Assembly: GCA_002335865.1 (NCBI GenBank)
Contig: DDCY01000012.1
Location: 145,753 to 209,752, forward strand
DNA: 64,000 bases
From: Saprospiraceae bacterium UBA1994
GTDB taxonomy: Bacteria > Bacteroidota > Bacteroidia > Chitinophagales > Saprospiraceae
Direction: 5' to 3'
Shown here: in pieces, positions 26,340 to 36,047 of the stretch
Position numbering within the stretch: the stretch's first letter is position 1
Layout: each line of letters starts with the position of its first letter
Notes under the pieces: model-generated
The model's input: the letters and a program-made list of their open reading frames with translations, nothing else
Database searches by the model: none
Told to the model about the DNA's origin: nothing
Program-made: the position numbers and the translations under genes

Positions 26340-27392
26340 ATGAAGACAATAAAAGGCCCTGCAATTTTTTTAGCACAGTTTATGGGTGATCAAGCACCAC
26401 ACAATTCACTCGAAAGTATCTGTCAATGGGTATCAGACCTTGGCTACAGAGGTATACAGATACCTACATGGGAGCCAAGGATAATCGACTTGGAGAAAGC
26501 AGCAGAAAGTAAGACGTATTGCGATGAGCTTAAGGGCAAAGTTGCGAGTTATGGACTAGAGATTACAGAGTTATCAACTCACCTTCAAGGCCAGCTTATT
26601 GCAGTCAATCCTACCTATAATAGTATGTTTGACGCGTTTGCTCCGGATGAAGTGAAAGGCAATCCTAAAGTAAGGCAAATTTGGGCCGTTAATCAACTCA
26701 TGATGGCAGGTAAAGCTAGTGAACATCTTGGATTAAAGGCGCATGCTACATTTTCAGGGGCTCTGATATGGCAAACAGTATATCCTTGGCCGCAACGTCC
26801 AGAAGGATTAGTTGATATGGCTTTCACAGAACTGGGTAAGAGATGGACGCCGATATTGGATTATTTTGATAGTTGTGGTGTAGATATATGTTATGAATTA
26901 CACCCTGGAGAAGACTTACATGATGGAGTGACTTATGAGCTGTTTTTAGAAAAGGTAAATGACCATAAAAGAGCATGTCTCTTATATGATCCGAGTCATT
27001 TTTTGCTTCAGCAATTGAATTATTTGCAGTTTATTGATTTTTATCATTCGCGTATCAAAGCTTTCCATGTCAAGGATGCAGAATTTAATCCTACTGGAAA
27101 ATCTGGTGTATACGGAGGATATCAAGGTTGGAATAATAGAGTAGGTAGATTCCGCTCACTAGGAGATGGACAAGTGGATTTTGCCGGCATTTTTACCAAA
27201 TTGTCAGAATATGGATTTGGTGGTTGGGCTGTAATGGAATGGGAATGTTGTGTTAAGTCTTCAGAACAAGGCGCCAGAGAAGGAGCATCATTTATCAAAG
27301 ACCACATTATAGAAGTTACCCAAAAAGCATTCGATGATTTTGCAGGGGGTGATGTGAATGAAGCGTATCTTAAAGGACTTCTAGGTATATAG
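26340..27392 (+). CDS. Sugar phosphate isomerase/epimerase (xylose-isomerase-like TIM barrel)
   Basis: A 350-residue protein of the AP endonuclease 2 / xylose isomerase-like superfamily. Metal-binding acidic and His residues expected for the barrel are visible in VDICYELHPGEDLHDG, LLYDPSHFLLQ, IKAFHVKDAEF and VMEWECC. Family members isomerise or epimerise sugars or act on inositol derivatives with a divalent metal; the substrate is not evident. ATG 26340 is chosen as the start; a TTG six bases upstream is in frame but less likely. TATCTTCA about 30 bases upstream may be a variant promoter. It is followed after 17 bases by an outer-membrane receptor gene, so both are probably one transcript, hinting at import and use of a sugar-like compound. 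Confidence 0.85.
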   Translation: MKTIKGPAIFLAQFMGDQAPHNSLESICQWVSDLGYRGIQIPTWEPRIIDLEKAAESKTYCDELKGKVASYGLEITELSTHLQGQLIAVNPTYNSMFDAFAPDEVKGNPKVRQIWAVNQLMMAGKASEHLGLKAHATFSGALIWQTVYPWPQRPEGLVDMAFTELGKRWTPILDYFDSCGVDICYELHPGEDLHDGVTYELFLEKVNDHKRACLLYDPSHFLLQQLNYLQFIDFYHSRIKAFHVKDAEFNPTGKSGVYGGYQGWNNRVGRFRSLGDGQVDFAGIFTKLSEYGFGGWAVMEWECCVKSSEQGAREGASFIKDHIIEVTQKAFDDFAGGDVNEAYLKGLLGI

Positions 27393-27409
27393 TAATTAGA
27401 TAGTCAATC

Positions 27410-29437
27410 ATGATATTTATGAAAAGAAGTAATCTATTACTAGTATTTGTCTTAATTATTCAGTCGATTACATTGCTTGCTCAAGATACGACGTGTGTTG
27501 ACTTACTCCCAGTAGAGATCAGAGCAGAAAGGTCATTTACTCCATCGAAGGTATCATTAAGTAGATCTCATTTTTTGAGTTCACCGGCGTCGTTTGATGA
27601 TCCGAGTAGGTTGCTGATGAAGTATCCAGGATTCTCTGTGTCTAATGATCAGAATAACGCCATTATTTATGATGGCTTACCAAGCCACTATAGTACATGG
27701 AGTCTATATGGAGCGCAGATTGCCAACCCCAATCACTTGAGTAATGCGGGTACAGTTAATGATAAAATAAGCAGATCAGCTGGCGGAGTCAATATATTTA
27801 GCGGTCAAGTAATTGGTGGATTAGACTATCACACAGGAATAGATGGTCCAGCCCATGGTATTGGCGGAGTAGCGGATATGTCTTTAAGATCTCCTTATCA
27901 AAATAGTATTACTGCTAATCTTAGTTTGATCGGATTAGAAGCAGGAATTGATAGGGTTTTTGATGAAGGAAATTCTTCTTTATTGGCTAACTATAGATAT
28001 TCTACAGTAGGATTATTGGGTCAAATGGGGGTTGACTTTGGAGGAGATAAGATTACTTATCAAGACGTATTGGCTGAGTATAAAACTAAATGGAGAGATC
28101 AAGAGATAATTGTCACATGTGCTTATGGTAAATCGAGTAATAATTTTGAAAGACAGTTACTTCAAAGTGATTCGTCTGCGACATTCAAAGAGATACAAGA
28201 CATAGAGTTGTATGCACAAAATATTGCCACTGCATTATCTATTAGTGGATTTAACCATAGATTAACTTTAGCTTATAGTTCTAGAGATGAAAATAGAGAG
28301 AGTAGATACATGTGGGATGATGAAAGCGAATTTACATCAAGTCAACTCACCGAAAATATTTTGTCACTTTATGGATATAAGACTTGGGAGACAGATAAGA
28401 TAGATTATAAAATTAGCCTTAATGCGAATCAATACAGCTATGATATTTTTGATGTGAATTCGAGATATTTTGATTCGATATTAAATGATTTTTCTAAGTT
28501 TATATTTTTTGATAATGCTTTTTTGGAACTTCGTCCACGTGTCACTTTAGGATGGAATATTAATGAGAATCAAATTTTATCTATCGGATCTTCTGCCTTT
28601 ATTCAATCGTATAATAACAATGCATACTTACTTCCGTTTATTTCATATACGGGTAAGATTAATTCTTATAATACTTCACTTATCATACAAAATGATAGAC
28701 AATCAGTATCTCCTGAATTACTAGGTATGAGCGGATTTGATGGGGTAACTTCATTTGGTAATTCATCTATGAATAGCATTAATTCATGGGCATTTAAGCT
28801 AGATGTAAATAAATCGAAATACGGATTTATGCTTTTTTGTAATCTGCTTTTTGATACGCCCTTTAGTCCTACCTCTGGTATTTCTGGTCTTAGTGAACTG
28901 GGACAACTGCCTATACAGCCACTAGGAAGTATAGAAGATGCAATTACTTTTGGTTCTAAAGTCTATGCAGGATTTGATATTAATAGTTACAAAATATATG
29001 TCAATTATACATTTATGGAAAACCTATTGGATTATGATTTTAATCATTCTATCCCTTTAGATTTTACAACAATGTTTAATTTTAAACTGGACAAATCGAT
29101 GACTCTATCAGACGAAAAATCTCTTAGAGTAACAACATCTTTCCATTTTAGAAACGGTTATCAAAGAATGTTAATTAATGAAGATGAATCACGTCTAATA
29201 CATCAGACGATTTATGGTCAATATGACTTTAGTAGGTTGAATAATTACCATCGTATTGATCTAAGAATTAGCTACATCAAAAAAGGGAAATGGAAGAATG
29301 TTTTCTCTCTAGATATCCAAAATGTAATGAATCGACAGAACGATGCCTATTATTATTTTGATCCTTTGAAAGATGAAATAGTATTGCAAAAACAATTAGG
29401 ATTAATACCAATCTTAAGTTGGCGAGTAATCATTTGA
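27410..29437 (+). CDS. TonB-dependent receptor-like outer-membrane beta-barrel protein
   Basis: A 675-residue outer-membrane protein. The signal peptide ends near ITLLAQ; a plug-like domain follows (VEIRAERSFTPSKVSLSRS, DDPSRLLMKYPGFSV, YDGLPSHYSTWSLYG, GGVNIFSG), then a barrel rich in alternating aromatic and polar residues up to SLDIQNVMNRQNDAYYYFD and a hydrophobic C-terminal strand (LSWRVII). It lacks the N-terminal carboxypeptidase-like domain typical of SusC and no SusD gene adjoins it. It could be a TonB-dependent importer of a small ligand; the substrate is unknown. An alternative start at ATG 27419 gives a cleaner signal peptide. It follows the isomerase by 17 bases and ends inside a perfect hairpin. 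Confidence 0.85.
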   Translation: MIFMKRSNLLLVFVLIIQSITLLAQDTTCVDLLPVEIRAERSFTPSKVSLSRSHFLSSPASFDDPSRLLMKYPGFSVSNDQNNAIIYDGLPSHYSTWSLYGAQIANPNHLSNAGTVNDKISRSAGGVNIFSGQVIGGLDYHTGIDGPAHGIGGVADMSLRSPYQNSITANLSLIGLEAGIDRVFDEGNSSLLANYRYSTVGLLGQMGVDFGGDKITYQDVLAEYKTKWRDQEIIVTCAYGKSSNNFERQLLQSDSSATFKEIQDIELYAQNIATALSISGFNHRLTLAYSSRDENRESRYMWDDESEFTSSQLTENILSLYGYKTWETDKIDYKISLNANQYSYDIFDVNSRYFDSILNDFSKFIFFDNAFLELRPRVTLGWNINENQILSIGSSAFIQSYNNNAYLLPFISYTGKINSYNTSLIIQNDRQSVSPELLGMSGFDGVTSFGNSSMNSINSWAFKLDVNKSKYGFMLFCNLLFDTPFSPTSGISGLSELGQLPIQPLGSIEDAITFGSKVYAGFDINSYKIYVNYTFMENLLDYDFNHSIPLDFTTMFNFKLDKSMTLSDEKSLRVTTSFHFRNGYQRMLINEDESRLIHQTIYGQYDFSRLNNYHRIDLRISYIKKGKWKNVFSLDIQNVMNRQNDAYYYFDPLKDEIVLQKQLGLIPILSWRVII

Positions 29438-29455
29438 AACTCTTCAAATGATTAC
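29426..29455 (+). terminator. Perfect 13-base hairpin spanning the stop codon of the receptor gene
   Basis: GTAATCATTTGAA (29426-29438) and its exact reverse complement TTCAAATGATTAC (29443-29455) flank a 4-base loop. The TGA stop (29435-29437) is in the left arm. No T run follows, so it is a probable 3'-end structure or a non-canonical terminator between convergent genes. Confidence 0.6.
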
Positions 29456-29606
29456 AATTATAATCTTGGATAACATTTAGGAGTGCAGGTAACAAAGCAT
29501 GCTTAGAGGTTTGGTTTGTCTAACATTTTTCTTTCTTAGCAATGCAAGAATAAACCGCAAGTAGACCAAGAAACGATTGTCAGTATCGTATTATAACTTA
29601 AGTATT

Positions 29607-31676
29607 CTAGTACTCCAATAGATCACCAATTGCCTTACTGACTTTATCAGTAGAAGGAACCATAGTTTTTTCCAATACTTCATTTAGTGGAATTGCTGGC
29701 ATATTAGCTGAGCCTATTACTCTTACCGGAGCGTCTAACGATTCAAAACATTCTGACTGTACTCTAGCGGCTATACTCTGACCAAAGCCATTTTCCGACG
29801 GCTCTTCTGTTACCACCAATATTCTATGATATTCTTTAGCTTGCTCGTATATGAGTTCTGTGTCTAGTGGATATAGCGTACGTAAATCTAAAATTCCTAC
29901 TTGTCCATCGTAATTCTTAGAGGCATTGAGTGCCCAATGAACTCCCATTCCATAAGCGATAACAAGTATCGATTCACCATTTTCTTTTTTGTCTTCGTCG
30001 GCTTGTTGCACCAAATTACCTATACCGAATGGGAGGATATAGTCTTTCGCAGGCTCTATCGATCTTGCAGCATCAGTACCTTTTACTTTTGACCAATACA
30101 AGCCTTTGTGCTCTAGCATTATTACTGGATTAGGATCGTGGTATGCGGCTTTCATAAGACCCTTCATATCAGCTCCATTACTAGGGTAGGCGATCTTGAT
30201 GCCTCTAATATTAGTCAAGATAGATTCTATACTACTGCTATGGTACGGTCCTCCACTACCATATGCACCAATAGGTACTCTTAGTATCATAGATACAGGC
30301 CACTTACCATTAGATAGATAGCATGATCTACTCACTTCAGTAAATAGCTGATTTAGTCCGGGCCAGATATAATCCGCAAACTGTACTTCTACGATTGGCT
30401 TGAGGCCTACGGCGGACATACCAACAGTACTACCTACTATAAAAGCTTCTTGGATAGGTGTGTTGAAAACTCTATTATCACCAAATTTCTGTGCTAAAGT
30501 AGCCGCTTCACGGAATACTCCACCTAGTCTAGCGCCAACATCTTGACCATATAGTAGACATTCTTTGTGGTCTTCCATTAATTCTTGCACGGCTAATAGT
30601 GCACAGTCTACCATTACTTTTTCTTCTCCATTGGCGGGTGATCTATCTCCCGTTTCTATGGTGATAGGCGTCGGAGCAAAGTCATTAGTATATAGATCTT
30701 CTGGACGAGGGTCTTCAGCTTGATTCGCTTTTTCGTATTCAGCTTGAACTTGCTCATTTATAGATGCTTCTATTTCTTCTATTTTTTTCTCAGTCAGCCC
30801 TGATTTAACCAGTTGTTTTCGGAGTACAGGATATGGATCTCTAGTGGCATGCTCTTCAAGATCATCTCGATACCATTCCATACGTACACCAGACGTGTGG
30901 TGATTGAGCAAAGGTACCGTTGCATGTATGAGGAATGGTCTTCTTTCTTTGCGGACAAGATCAATCACTTCATTTAATGTGTTATAACATTTAGAAAAGT
31001 CGCTACCATTGATAGATCTTACTTCGATACCTGGAAAACCTTTGGCATATTCTGCCGCATTCATTGCTCTAGTTTCTTCTGCATTCGCCGAGATATCCCA
31101 GCCATTATCCTGTACTAGATATATGATTGGTAGTTGCTTGAGTGCTGCCATCTGCATCGCTTCGGAGATTTCTCCCTCTGTCATCGACGCATCACCTATT
31201 GAGCATACTGATATGCCTTTCTTTGCTTTGTCTTTGTTGATTTTAGTAAGTTCCTTGTATTGTAAGCCCATTGCCACTCCTGTAGCTGGGATCGTCTGCA
31301 TACCTGTTGCAGAGGACTGATGAGGGATTTTTGGCTTATCATCATCTCTAAGACTTGGATGGGAGTAATATGATCTACCGCCACTAAAAGGGTCTTCGCG
31401 CTTAGCGAGAAGCTGTAGCATAAGATCATAAGGCGTCATACCTATAGAGAGTAGCATTGCGTCATCTCTATAGTAAGGAGCTACAAAGTCTTGAGGTAGT
31501 AATTGCATACCTGCGGCAATCTGTATCGCTTCATGTCCTCTAGACGTAGCGTGGACGTATTTACTTACATGCTTGAAGTTCTTTTCATAGATTTCGGCCA
31601 TCGTTTTGGCAGTACACATAAGTTCAAATGCACTTTTCAGGATTTTCTTATCTACGGCGGTTTTCTTCTTTTCCAT
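29607..31676 (-). CDS. Fused 2-oxoacid dehydrogenase E1 alpha/beta (thiamine-diphosphate dependent)
   Basis: A 689-residue protein joining the alpha and beta chains of an E1 component. The alpha part (about 1-325) has the thiamine-binding GDASMTEGEI...QDNGWDIS region. The beta part (about 345-689) has the transketolase pyrimidine-binding fold (EAFIVGSTVGMSAVGLKPIVEVQFADY) and the C-terminal domain (VVTEEPSENGFGQSIAA). By family it decarboxylates branched-chain 2-oxoacids or pyruvate and transfers the acyl group to lipoyl-E2; the fused form is common in Bacteroidota and usually annotated as branched-chain type. The E2 at 17991-19325 is a plausible partner but is not adjacent. It is transcribed alone, divergent from the S46 peptidase. 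Confidence 0.9.
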   Translation of the reverse strand: MEKKKTAVDKKILKSAFELMCTAKTMAEIYEKNFKHVSKYVHATSRGHEAIQIAAGMQLLPQDFVAPYYRDDAMLLSIGMTPYDLMLQLLAKREDPFSGGRSYYSHPSLRDDDKPKIPHQSSATGMQTIPATGVAMGLQYKELTKINKDKAKKGISVCSIGDASMTEGEISEAMQMAALKQLPIIYLVQDNGWDISANAEETRAMNAAEYAKGFPGIEVRSINGSDFSKCYNTLNEVIDLVRKERRPFLIHATVPLLNHHTSGVRMEWYRDDLEEHATRDPYPVLRKQLVKSGLTEKKIEEIEASINEQVQAEYEKANQAEDPRPEDLYTNDFAPTPITIETGDRSPANGEEKVMVDCALLAVQELMEDHKECLLYGQDVGARLGGVFREAATLAQKFGDNRVFNTPIQEAFIVGSTVGMSAVGLKPIVEVQFADYIWPGLNQLFTEVSRSCYLSNGKWPVSMILRVPIGAYGSGGPYHSSSIESILTNIRGIKIAYPSNGADMKGLMKAAYHDPNPVIMLEHKGLYWSKVKGTDAARSIEPAKDYILPFGIGNLVQQADEDKKENGESILVIAYGMGVHWALNASKNYDGQVGILDLRTLYPLDTELIYEQAKEYHRILVVTEEPSENGFGQSIAARVQSECFESLDAPVRVIGSANMPAIPLNEVLEKTMVPSTDKVSKAIGDLLEY

Positions 31677-31948
31677 GTATCTAGTTGAGACAAGTGATCA
31701 ATTGGTGTTGCAAGTTAATTAAATACAGATACTGTTCCAAGGTGAAATAGTGAATGATAAAATAACATCGCTCTTCTTACAAATGATGATTTATTTGAAT
31801 CGTATAATCTAACTTTGGACGAGCTTTTAATGTTTATTTCTCTACTATTTTTTCATATCCTTTGACTATTTACTGCTTATATATTTCTATCATAGCGCAT
31901 ATTTCTTATTTTACGATTACTTAAATAATTCAATACAAATCTATCGCA

Positions 31949-34099
31949 ATGAAAATAGTAAGGACTATCAAAGTGGCATTTCTTGTTGCCTTTGTCAATG
32001 TAGGCTTATTTGCTGGAGGGGGCATGTGGTTACCTCAACTCATCAAATCACTCAACGAGGGTGAAATGCAAAGTATGGGTATGAAGCTTTCGGCTGAAGA
32101 CATCTACAGTGTAAACCAAGGATCATTGAAAGATGCCGTCGTGCACTTTGGAGGATTCTGTACAGGAGAATTGATCTCCGGCTCAGGACTGATACTAACT
32201 AATCATCATTGTGGTTACAGTAATATACAATCGCATTCTACATTATCAGACAACTACCTCAGAGATGGTTTTTGGGCGAAATCACATACTGAAGAGAAAG
32301 CTAATCCAGGTCTATTTGTAAGATTTATAGATAGAATAGATGATGTGACAGAGACTGCAATGATAGGCGTAACTGATGATATGAATGCTAAGACTCGCCA
32401 ATCGACTATAGATATTAATTTAGAACTGATCAAGGCTAATTATGAAATGGGAGAGTTCCAAGAGTTATTACTAAGACCTTTTTATAATGGCAATCAATAC
32501 TTCGCATTCGTAACTACGGTATACAATGATGTGAGACTTGTAGGTGCGCCACCTGAGTCTATTGGTAAGTTTGGTGCAGATACGGATAACTGGGTATGGC
32601 CTCGTCATACTGGAGATTTTTCTTTATTCAGAGTATATGCGAGCTCTGATAATAAACCAGCTAATTACTCAGAAGATAATATACCATATACACCTAAGCA
32701 CTTTCTTCCTATATCATTAGACGGAGTAGAAGAAGGTGATTTTACTATGGTATTTGGATTTCCAGGGCGCACAAATCAGTATCTACCATCGCCAGCAGTG
32801 GAAGAGATCGTAGAAAAGCTTAATCCTGCAAAAATCAGCATTAGAGAAAATGCATTAGCGATTATAGATAAGTACATGAGAGCAGATGAAGAAATTAGAT
32901 TAAAATACTCATCAAAATTTGCGAGAACAGCGAACTACTGGAAAAAGTGGATTGGTGAAAGCCAAGGGTTGGAAAAATCTGGAGCAATAGCAAAAAAGAA
33001 AAAACTAGAAGCTGACTTCCAGAGTAGAACAGCAGATAAATACAAAAACATACTTCCAGAGTTTGAAAAAATGTATGTCGCTAATGTGGATCTTGCATAT
33101 ACTAGAGATTACTATAGTGAAGTGATGAGTCGTAACATTGAGCTTCTTCGTACAGTAGGAGTAACGGATAGATTAGTAAAAGCTTTTGAGTCTGGAGGCG
33201 AAGAAGGATATAACGGATTCAAAACAAGATTGATGCCCTTTCTAGATGAATTTTACAAGGATTATATCTCTGAAATAGATCATGATGTATTCGCTGAGTT
33301 AGTAACTATGTACGCCGATAATGTAGACGAAAAATATCAACCAATGACGGTTAAAAATGCTAAAGCAACTAATACCATTAGAGAACTTACTGACAATATT
33401 TTTAGCAATTCTGTATTTGTTAATAAGGATAAAATAATGGCGATCCTAAGTATGCCAGCAGCAAGAGCAGTAGAGGGAATTAAGAATGATCTTGCATACA
33501 AATTGTACAAAGAATGGTCAACCCTATATAATGAAAGAGTATCGGCTCCTTACAATGCAAACAAAACGAAAATCGATTCGTTACAGCGTATATATATGAA
33601 AGCGCAGATGGAGACATTTACGAGTAAGAGATTCTTTCCTGATGCTAATAGTACGATGCGTGTCGCTTATGGTAATGTAGAAGGATATGAGCCAAGAGAT
33701 GCTTTGGTGTATAAACCAATTACATATCTAGATGGTATAGTAGAAAAGTATGTGCCTGGTGATTACGAATTTGATGTAAATCAGAAATTACTCGATCTGC
33801 ACGAGACCAAAGATTACGGACAGTATACTGATAAGACAGGCAAAGTTCCTGTGTGTTTCTTAGGATCTAATCATACGACTGGAGGCAATTCTGGTAGTCC
33901 CGCTATAGATGCATATGGAAATCTAATTGGACTCAACTTTGATAGGGTATGGGAAGGTACTATGAGTGATATAAATTACGACGTAAGTATTTGCCGTAAT
34001 ATTATGGTAGATGCAAGATATATTCTATTTATAGTAGATAAGTGTGCTGGAGCAACCAGACTCATCGATGAGATGAAATTAGTAAGACCAAAAGGATAA
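31949..34099 (+). CDS. dpp11: S46 family dipeptidyl-peptidase, DPP11 type (Asp/Glu-specific)
   Basis: A 716-residue exported serine peptidase of family S46. A signal peptide precedes GGGMWLPQL, the usual mature N-terminus. The triad is visible: His in LTNHHCGY (86/87), Asp223 in HTGDFSLF and Ser648 in GGNSGSP. Eighteen residues after the Ser is Arg666 (NFDRVWEG); in P. gingivalis the same position is Arg673 in DPP11 and Gly in DPP7, and Arg gives preference for Asp or Glu at P1. The enzyme would release acidic dipeptides from peptides in the periplasm for uptake. An M1 peptidase gene starts 24 bases after the stop, so both likely form an operon for peptide use. Confidence 0.88.
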   Translation: MKIVRTIKVAFLVAFVNVGLFAGGGMWLPQLIKSLNEGEMQSMGMKLSAEDIYSVNQGSLKDAVVHFGGFCTGELISGSGLILTNHHCGYSNIQSHSTLSDNYLRDGFWAKSHTEEKANPGLFVRFIDRIDDVTETAMIGVTDDMNAKTRQSTIDINLELIKANYEMGEFQELLLRPFYNGNQYFAFVTTVYNDVRLVGAPPESIGKFGADTDNWVWPRHTGDFSLFRVYASSDNKPANYSEDNIPYTPKHFLPISLDGVEEGDFTMVFGFPGRTNQYLPSPAVEEIVEKLNPAKISIRENALAIIDKYMRADEEIRLKYSSKFARTANYWKKWIGESQGLEKSGAIAKKKKLEADFQSRTADKYKNILPEFEKMYVANVDLAYTRDYYSEVMSRNIELLRTVGVTDRLVKAFESGGEEGYNGFKTRLMPFLDEFYKDYISEIDHDVFAELVTMYADNVDEKYQPMTVKNAKATNTIRELTDNIFSNSVFVNKDKIMAILSMPAARAVEGIKNDLAYKLYKEWSTLYNERVSAPYNANKTKIDSLQRIYMKAQMETFTSKRFFPDANSTMRVAYGNVEGYEPRDALVYKPITYLDGIVEKYVPGDYEFDVNQKLLDLHETKDYGQYTDKTGKVPVCFLGSNHTTGGNSGSPAIDAYGNLIGLNFDRVWEGTMSDINYDVSICRNIMVDARYILFIVDKCAGATRLIDEMKLVRPKG

Positions 34100-34123
34100 A
34101 ATATACTTAGTAGTCGAATATAG

Positions 34124-36046
34124 ATGGTTGAGAAATGGCTTCGAAATTCATTGTTAGTATTCATGACCATCATGGTTGTGAATACTTGTGTATTTACCCA
34201 ATGTAATACAAGTTATAATCAATCGCAATCTCTAAAGATTGCTAACTATGATATAGAAGTTCATCTTGACCATAAGGGTAAAAGTGCTTCATGTATTCAG
34301 AAATTGAATTGGAAAAATACTTCTCCAGATACGTTAAGGGAATTGAGGTTTTATATGTATATGAATGCATTCAAAGATCTTAAGTCAACCTATCTCAAGA
34401 ATACTAGAAAAATGTTTGGCCAAGATCTCAAAAATCGTACTAAGAAAGAGTGGGGGCACATAGAAGTAACTCAAGCTGTTGATAGAAATGGAAATGATCT
34501 TGTTCAAAATCAAGAATATATTCAGCCTAATGATGGAAATGCATTAGATGAAACTGTGCTATCTATACCTTTAGAAATGCCATTGCTGCCTGGTGAAGTA
34601 ATCGAGTTAGATATGAATTTTGATGTAAAGCTTCCTCGGACGATAGTAAGGTCAGGTTATGGACCTAGAGATTTTTTCTTATTCGTACATTGGTTTCCTC
34701 AGGTATGTGTCTATGAACTAAAAGTAGATGGTAACTGGGGATGGAATAGTCATCAATTTATGCCAGGCACAGAATTTTTTTCGGACTTTGGCGATTATAA
34801 TGTAGAGATATATGCCTCTGACCATTTGGTGATCGGAGGTTCAGGTTGCAAGACTTTTAGTGGTAAAGTTCTAGGTACAATAGGTGAACAATTAGTAAGA
34901 TTTCAAGCCCATGATCTGATTGATTTTGGCTGGGTAGCCTATCCAGAGTATGAGACATACACTTCTACCTATGGAGATACTGACATAGAAATATTAATGG
35001 TGCCAGAACATTATGCATTTGCAGATAGATATCTCAAAGCGATAGAGCAAAGTCTAGAATATTTAGAGAAGCATGTAGGCAAATATCCATACCCAAAAAT
35101 TACAGTAGTTGATCCACCGACGCATACACTTAATAGTGGATTTATGGAGTATCCAATGATGATTACTGGAGCTACGGCTTATGGTATTCCCAGGAGTGTA
35201 CGTAGTGTTGAATCATTGGTGATACACGAATTTACACATATGTACTTCATGGCTTCGCTAGCGTCCAACGAGAAAGAAGAGGCATGGCTAGACGAAGGAT
35301 TTGTTACATACTTTGAAGATCGTATACTGGATCACTACTACGGAAATCAGAGTTCATTATTTGATGTTTTAGGCGCAAGATCTGGTAATGCACAACAATC
35401 TCGTAATGAGTACGTAAGTATGGAAAATCCAAACTTAGGAAAGATAGCGAGACCAGGTTGGGAATTTGATGGAGGATTTAAATCTTTGATATATGCAAAA
35501 ACGGCTACGGCATTCAAGACGATGGAGAGAATTATTGGTAGTGACATCATGGATGAAATTATAAAAACTTATTTCGAAAGATATAAATTTACACATCCCA
35601 AAGAGGCTGATCTTCGAAAAATAATCAAAGAAGTACTGGAGAAAAATACTAGCAATTTTGACTCAGATAAGTATCTCAATCAAGTATTGCATGCTACAAG
35701 TTCTATCAATTTTAAAATGGTAGATATTAATAATTCTACAAAGACAATTGAAGCGATTAGGGAAGGAAATTTTGAAATAGGTACAGAGGTACTTATAATG
35801 TTCAAAGACGGTAGTAGTAAGACTGTAAATTGGGAAGGAAGTGAAAAACATTTTAAACATACTTTTAGCTCATCAAAAGAAGTAATATCTGCACATATAG
35901 ATCCTGAGCAAAAAATATATTTAGATCTTAATCTAAATAATAATAGTATTACGCTCGACCCAAATAAAAAGCCACTGTATAAGTATGCTGCCAAACTGGG
36001 CCATTGGTTACAGGCTGTTAGTCAGTGGACAAGTTTTATGATGTAA
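34124..36046 (+). CDS. M1 family metallopeptidase (exported gluzincin aminopeptidase)
   Basis: A 640-residue zinc peptidase with an N-terminal signal segment ending near CVFTQ. The zinc motif HEFTH is at 368-372 and the third ligand Glu391 lies 18 residues further in AWLDEGF, the HExxH-x18-E pattern of family M1. The substrate-binding GxMEN motif appears as SGFMEYP, as in several bacterial M1 subgroups. It should trim N-terminal residues from peptides or act on longer substrates in the periplasm. It is placed directly after DPP11, and its stop is one base before the start of the following membrane protein, so three genes are probably co-transcribed. Confidence 0.9.
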   Translation: MVEKWLRNSLLVFMTIMVVNTCVFTQCNTSYNQSQSLKIANYDIEVHLDHKGKSASCIQKLNWKNTSPDTLRELRFYMYMNAFKDLKSTYLKNTRKMFGQDLKNRTKKEWGHIEVTQAVDRNGNDLVQNQEYIQPNDGNALDETVLSIPLEMPLLPGEVIELDMNFDVKLPRTIVRSGYGPRDFFLFVHWFPQVCVYELKVDGNWGWNSHQFMPGTEFFSDFGDYNVEIYASDHLVIGGSGCKTFSGKVLGTIGEQLVRFQAHDLIDFGWVAYPEYETYTSTYGDTDIEILMVPEHYAFADRYLKAIEQSLEYLEKHVGKYPYPKITVVDPPTHTLNSGFMEYPMMITGATAYGIPRSVRSVESLVIHEFTHMYFMASLASNEKEEAWLDEGFVTYFEDRILDHYYGNQSSLFDVLGARSGNAQQSRNEYVSMENPNLGKIARPGWEFDGGFKSLIYAKTATAFKTMERIIGSDIMDEIIKTYFERYKFTHPKEADLRKIIKEVLEKNTSNFDSDKYLNQVLHATSSINFKMVDINNSTKTIEAIREGNFEIGTEVLIMFKDGSSKTVNWEGSEKHFKHTFSSSKEVISAHIDPEQKIYLDLNLNNNSITLDPNKKPLYKYAAKLGHWLQAVSQWTSFMM

Positions 36047-36047
36047 T

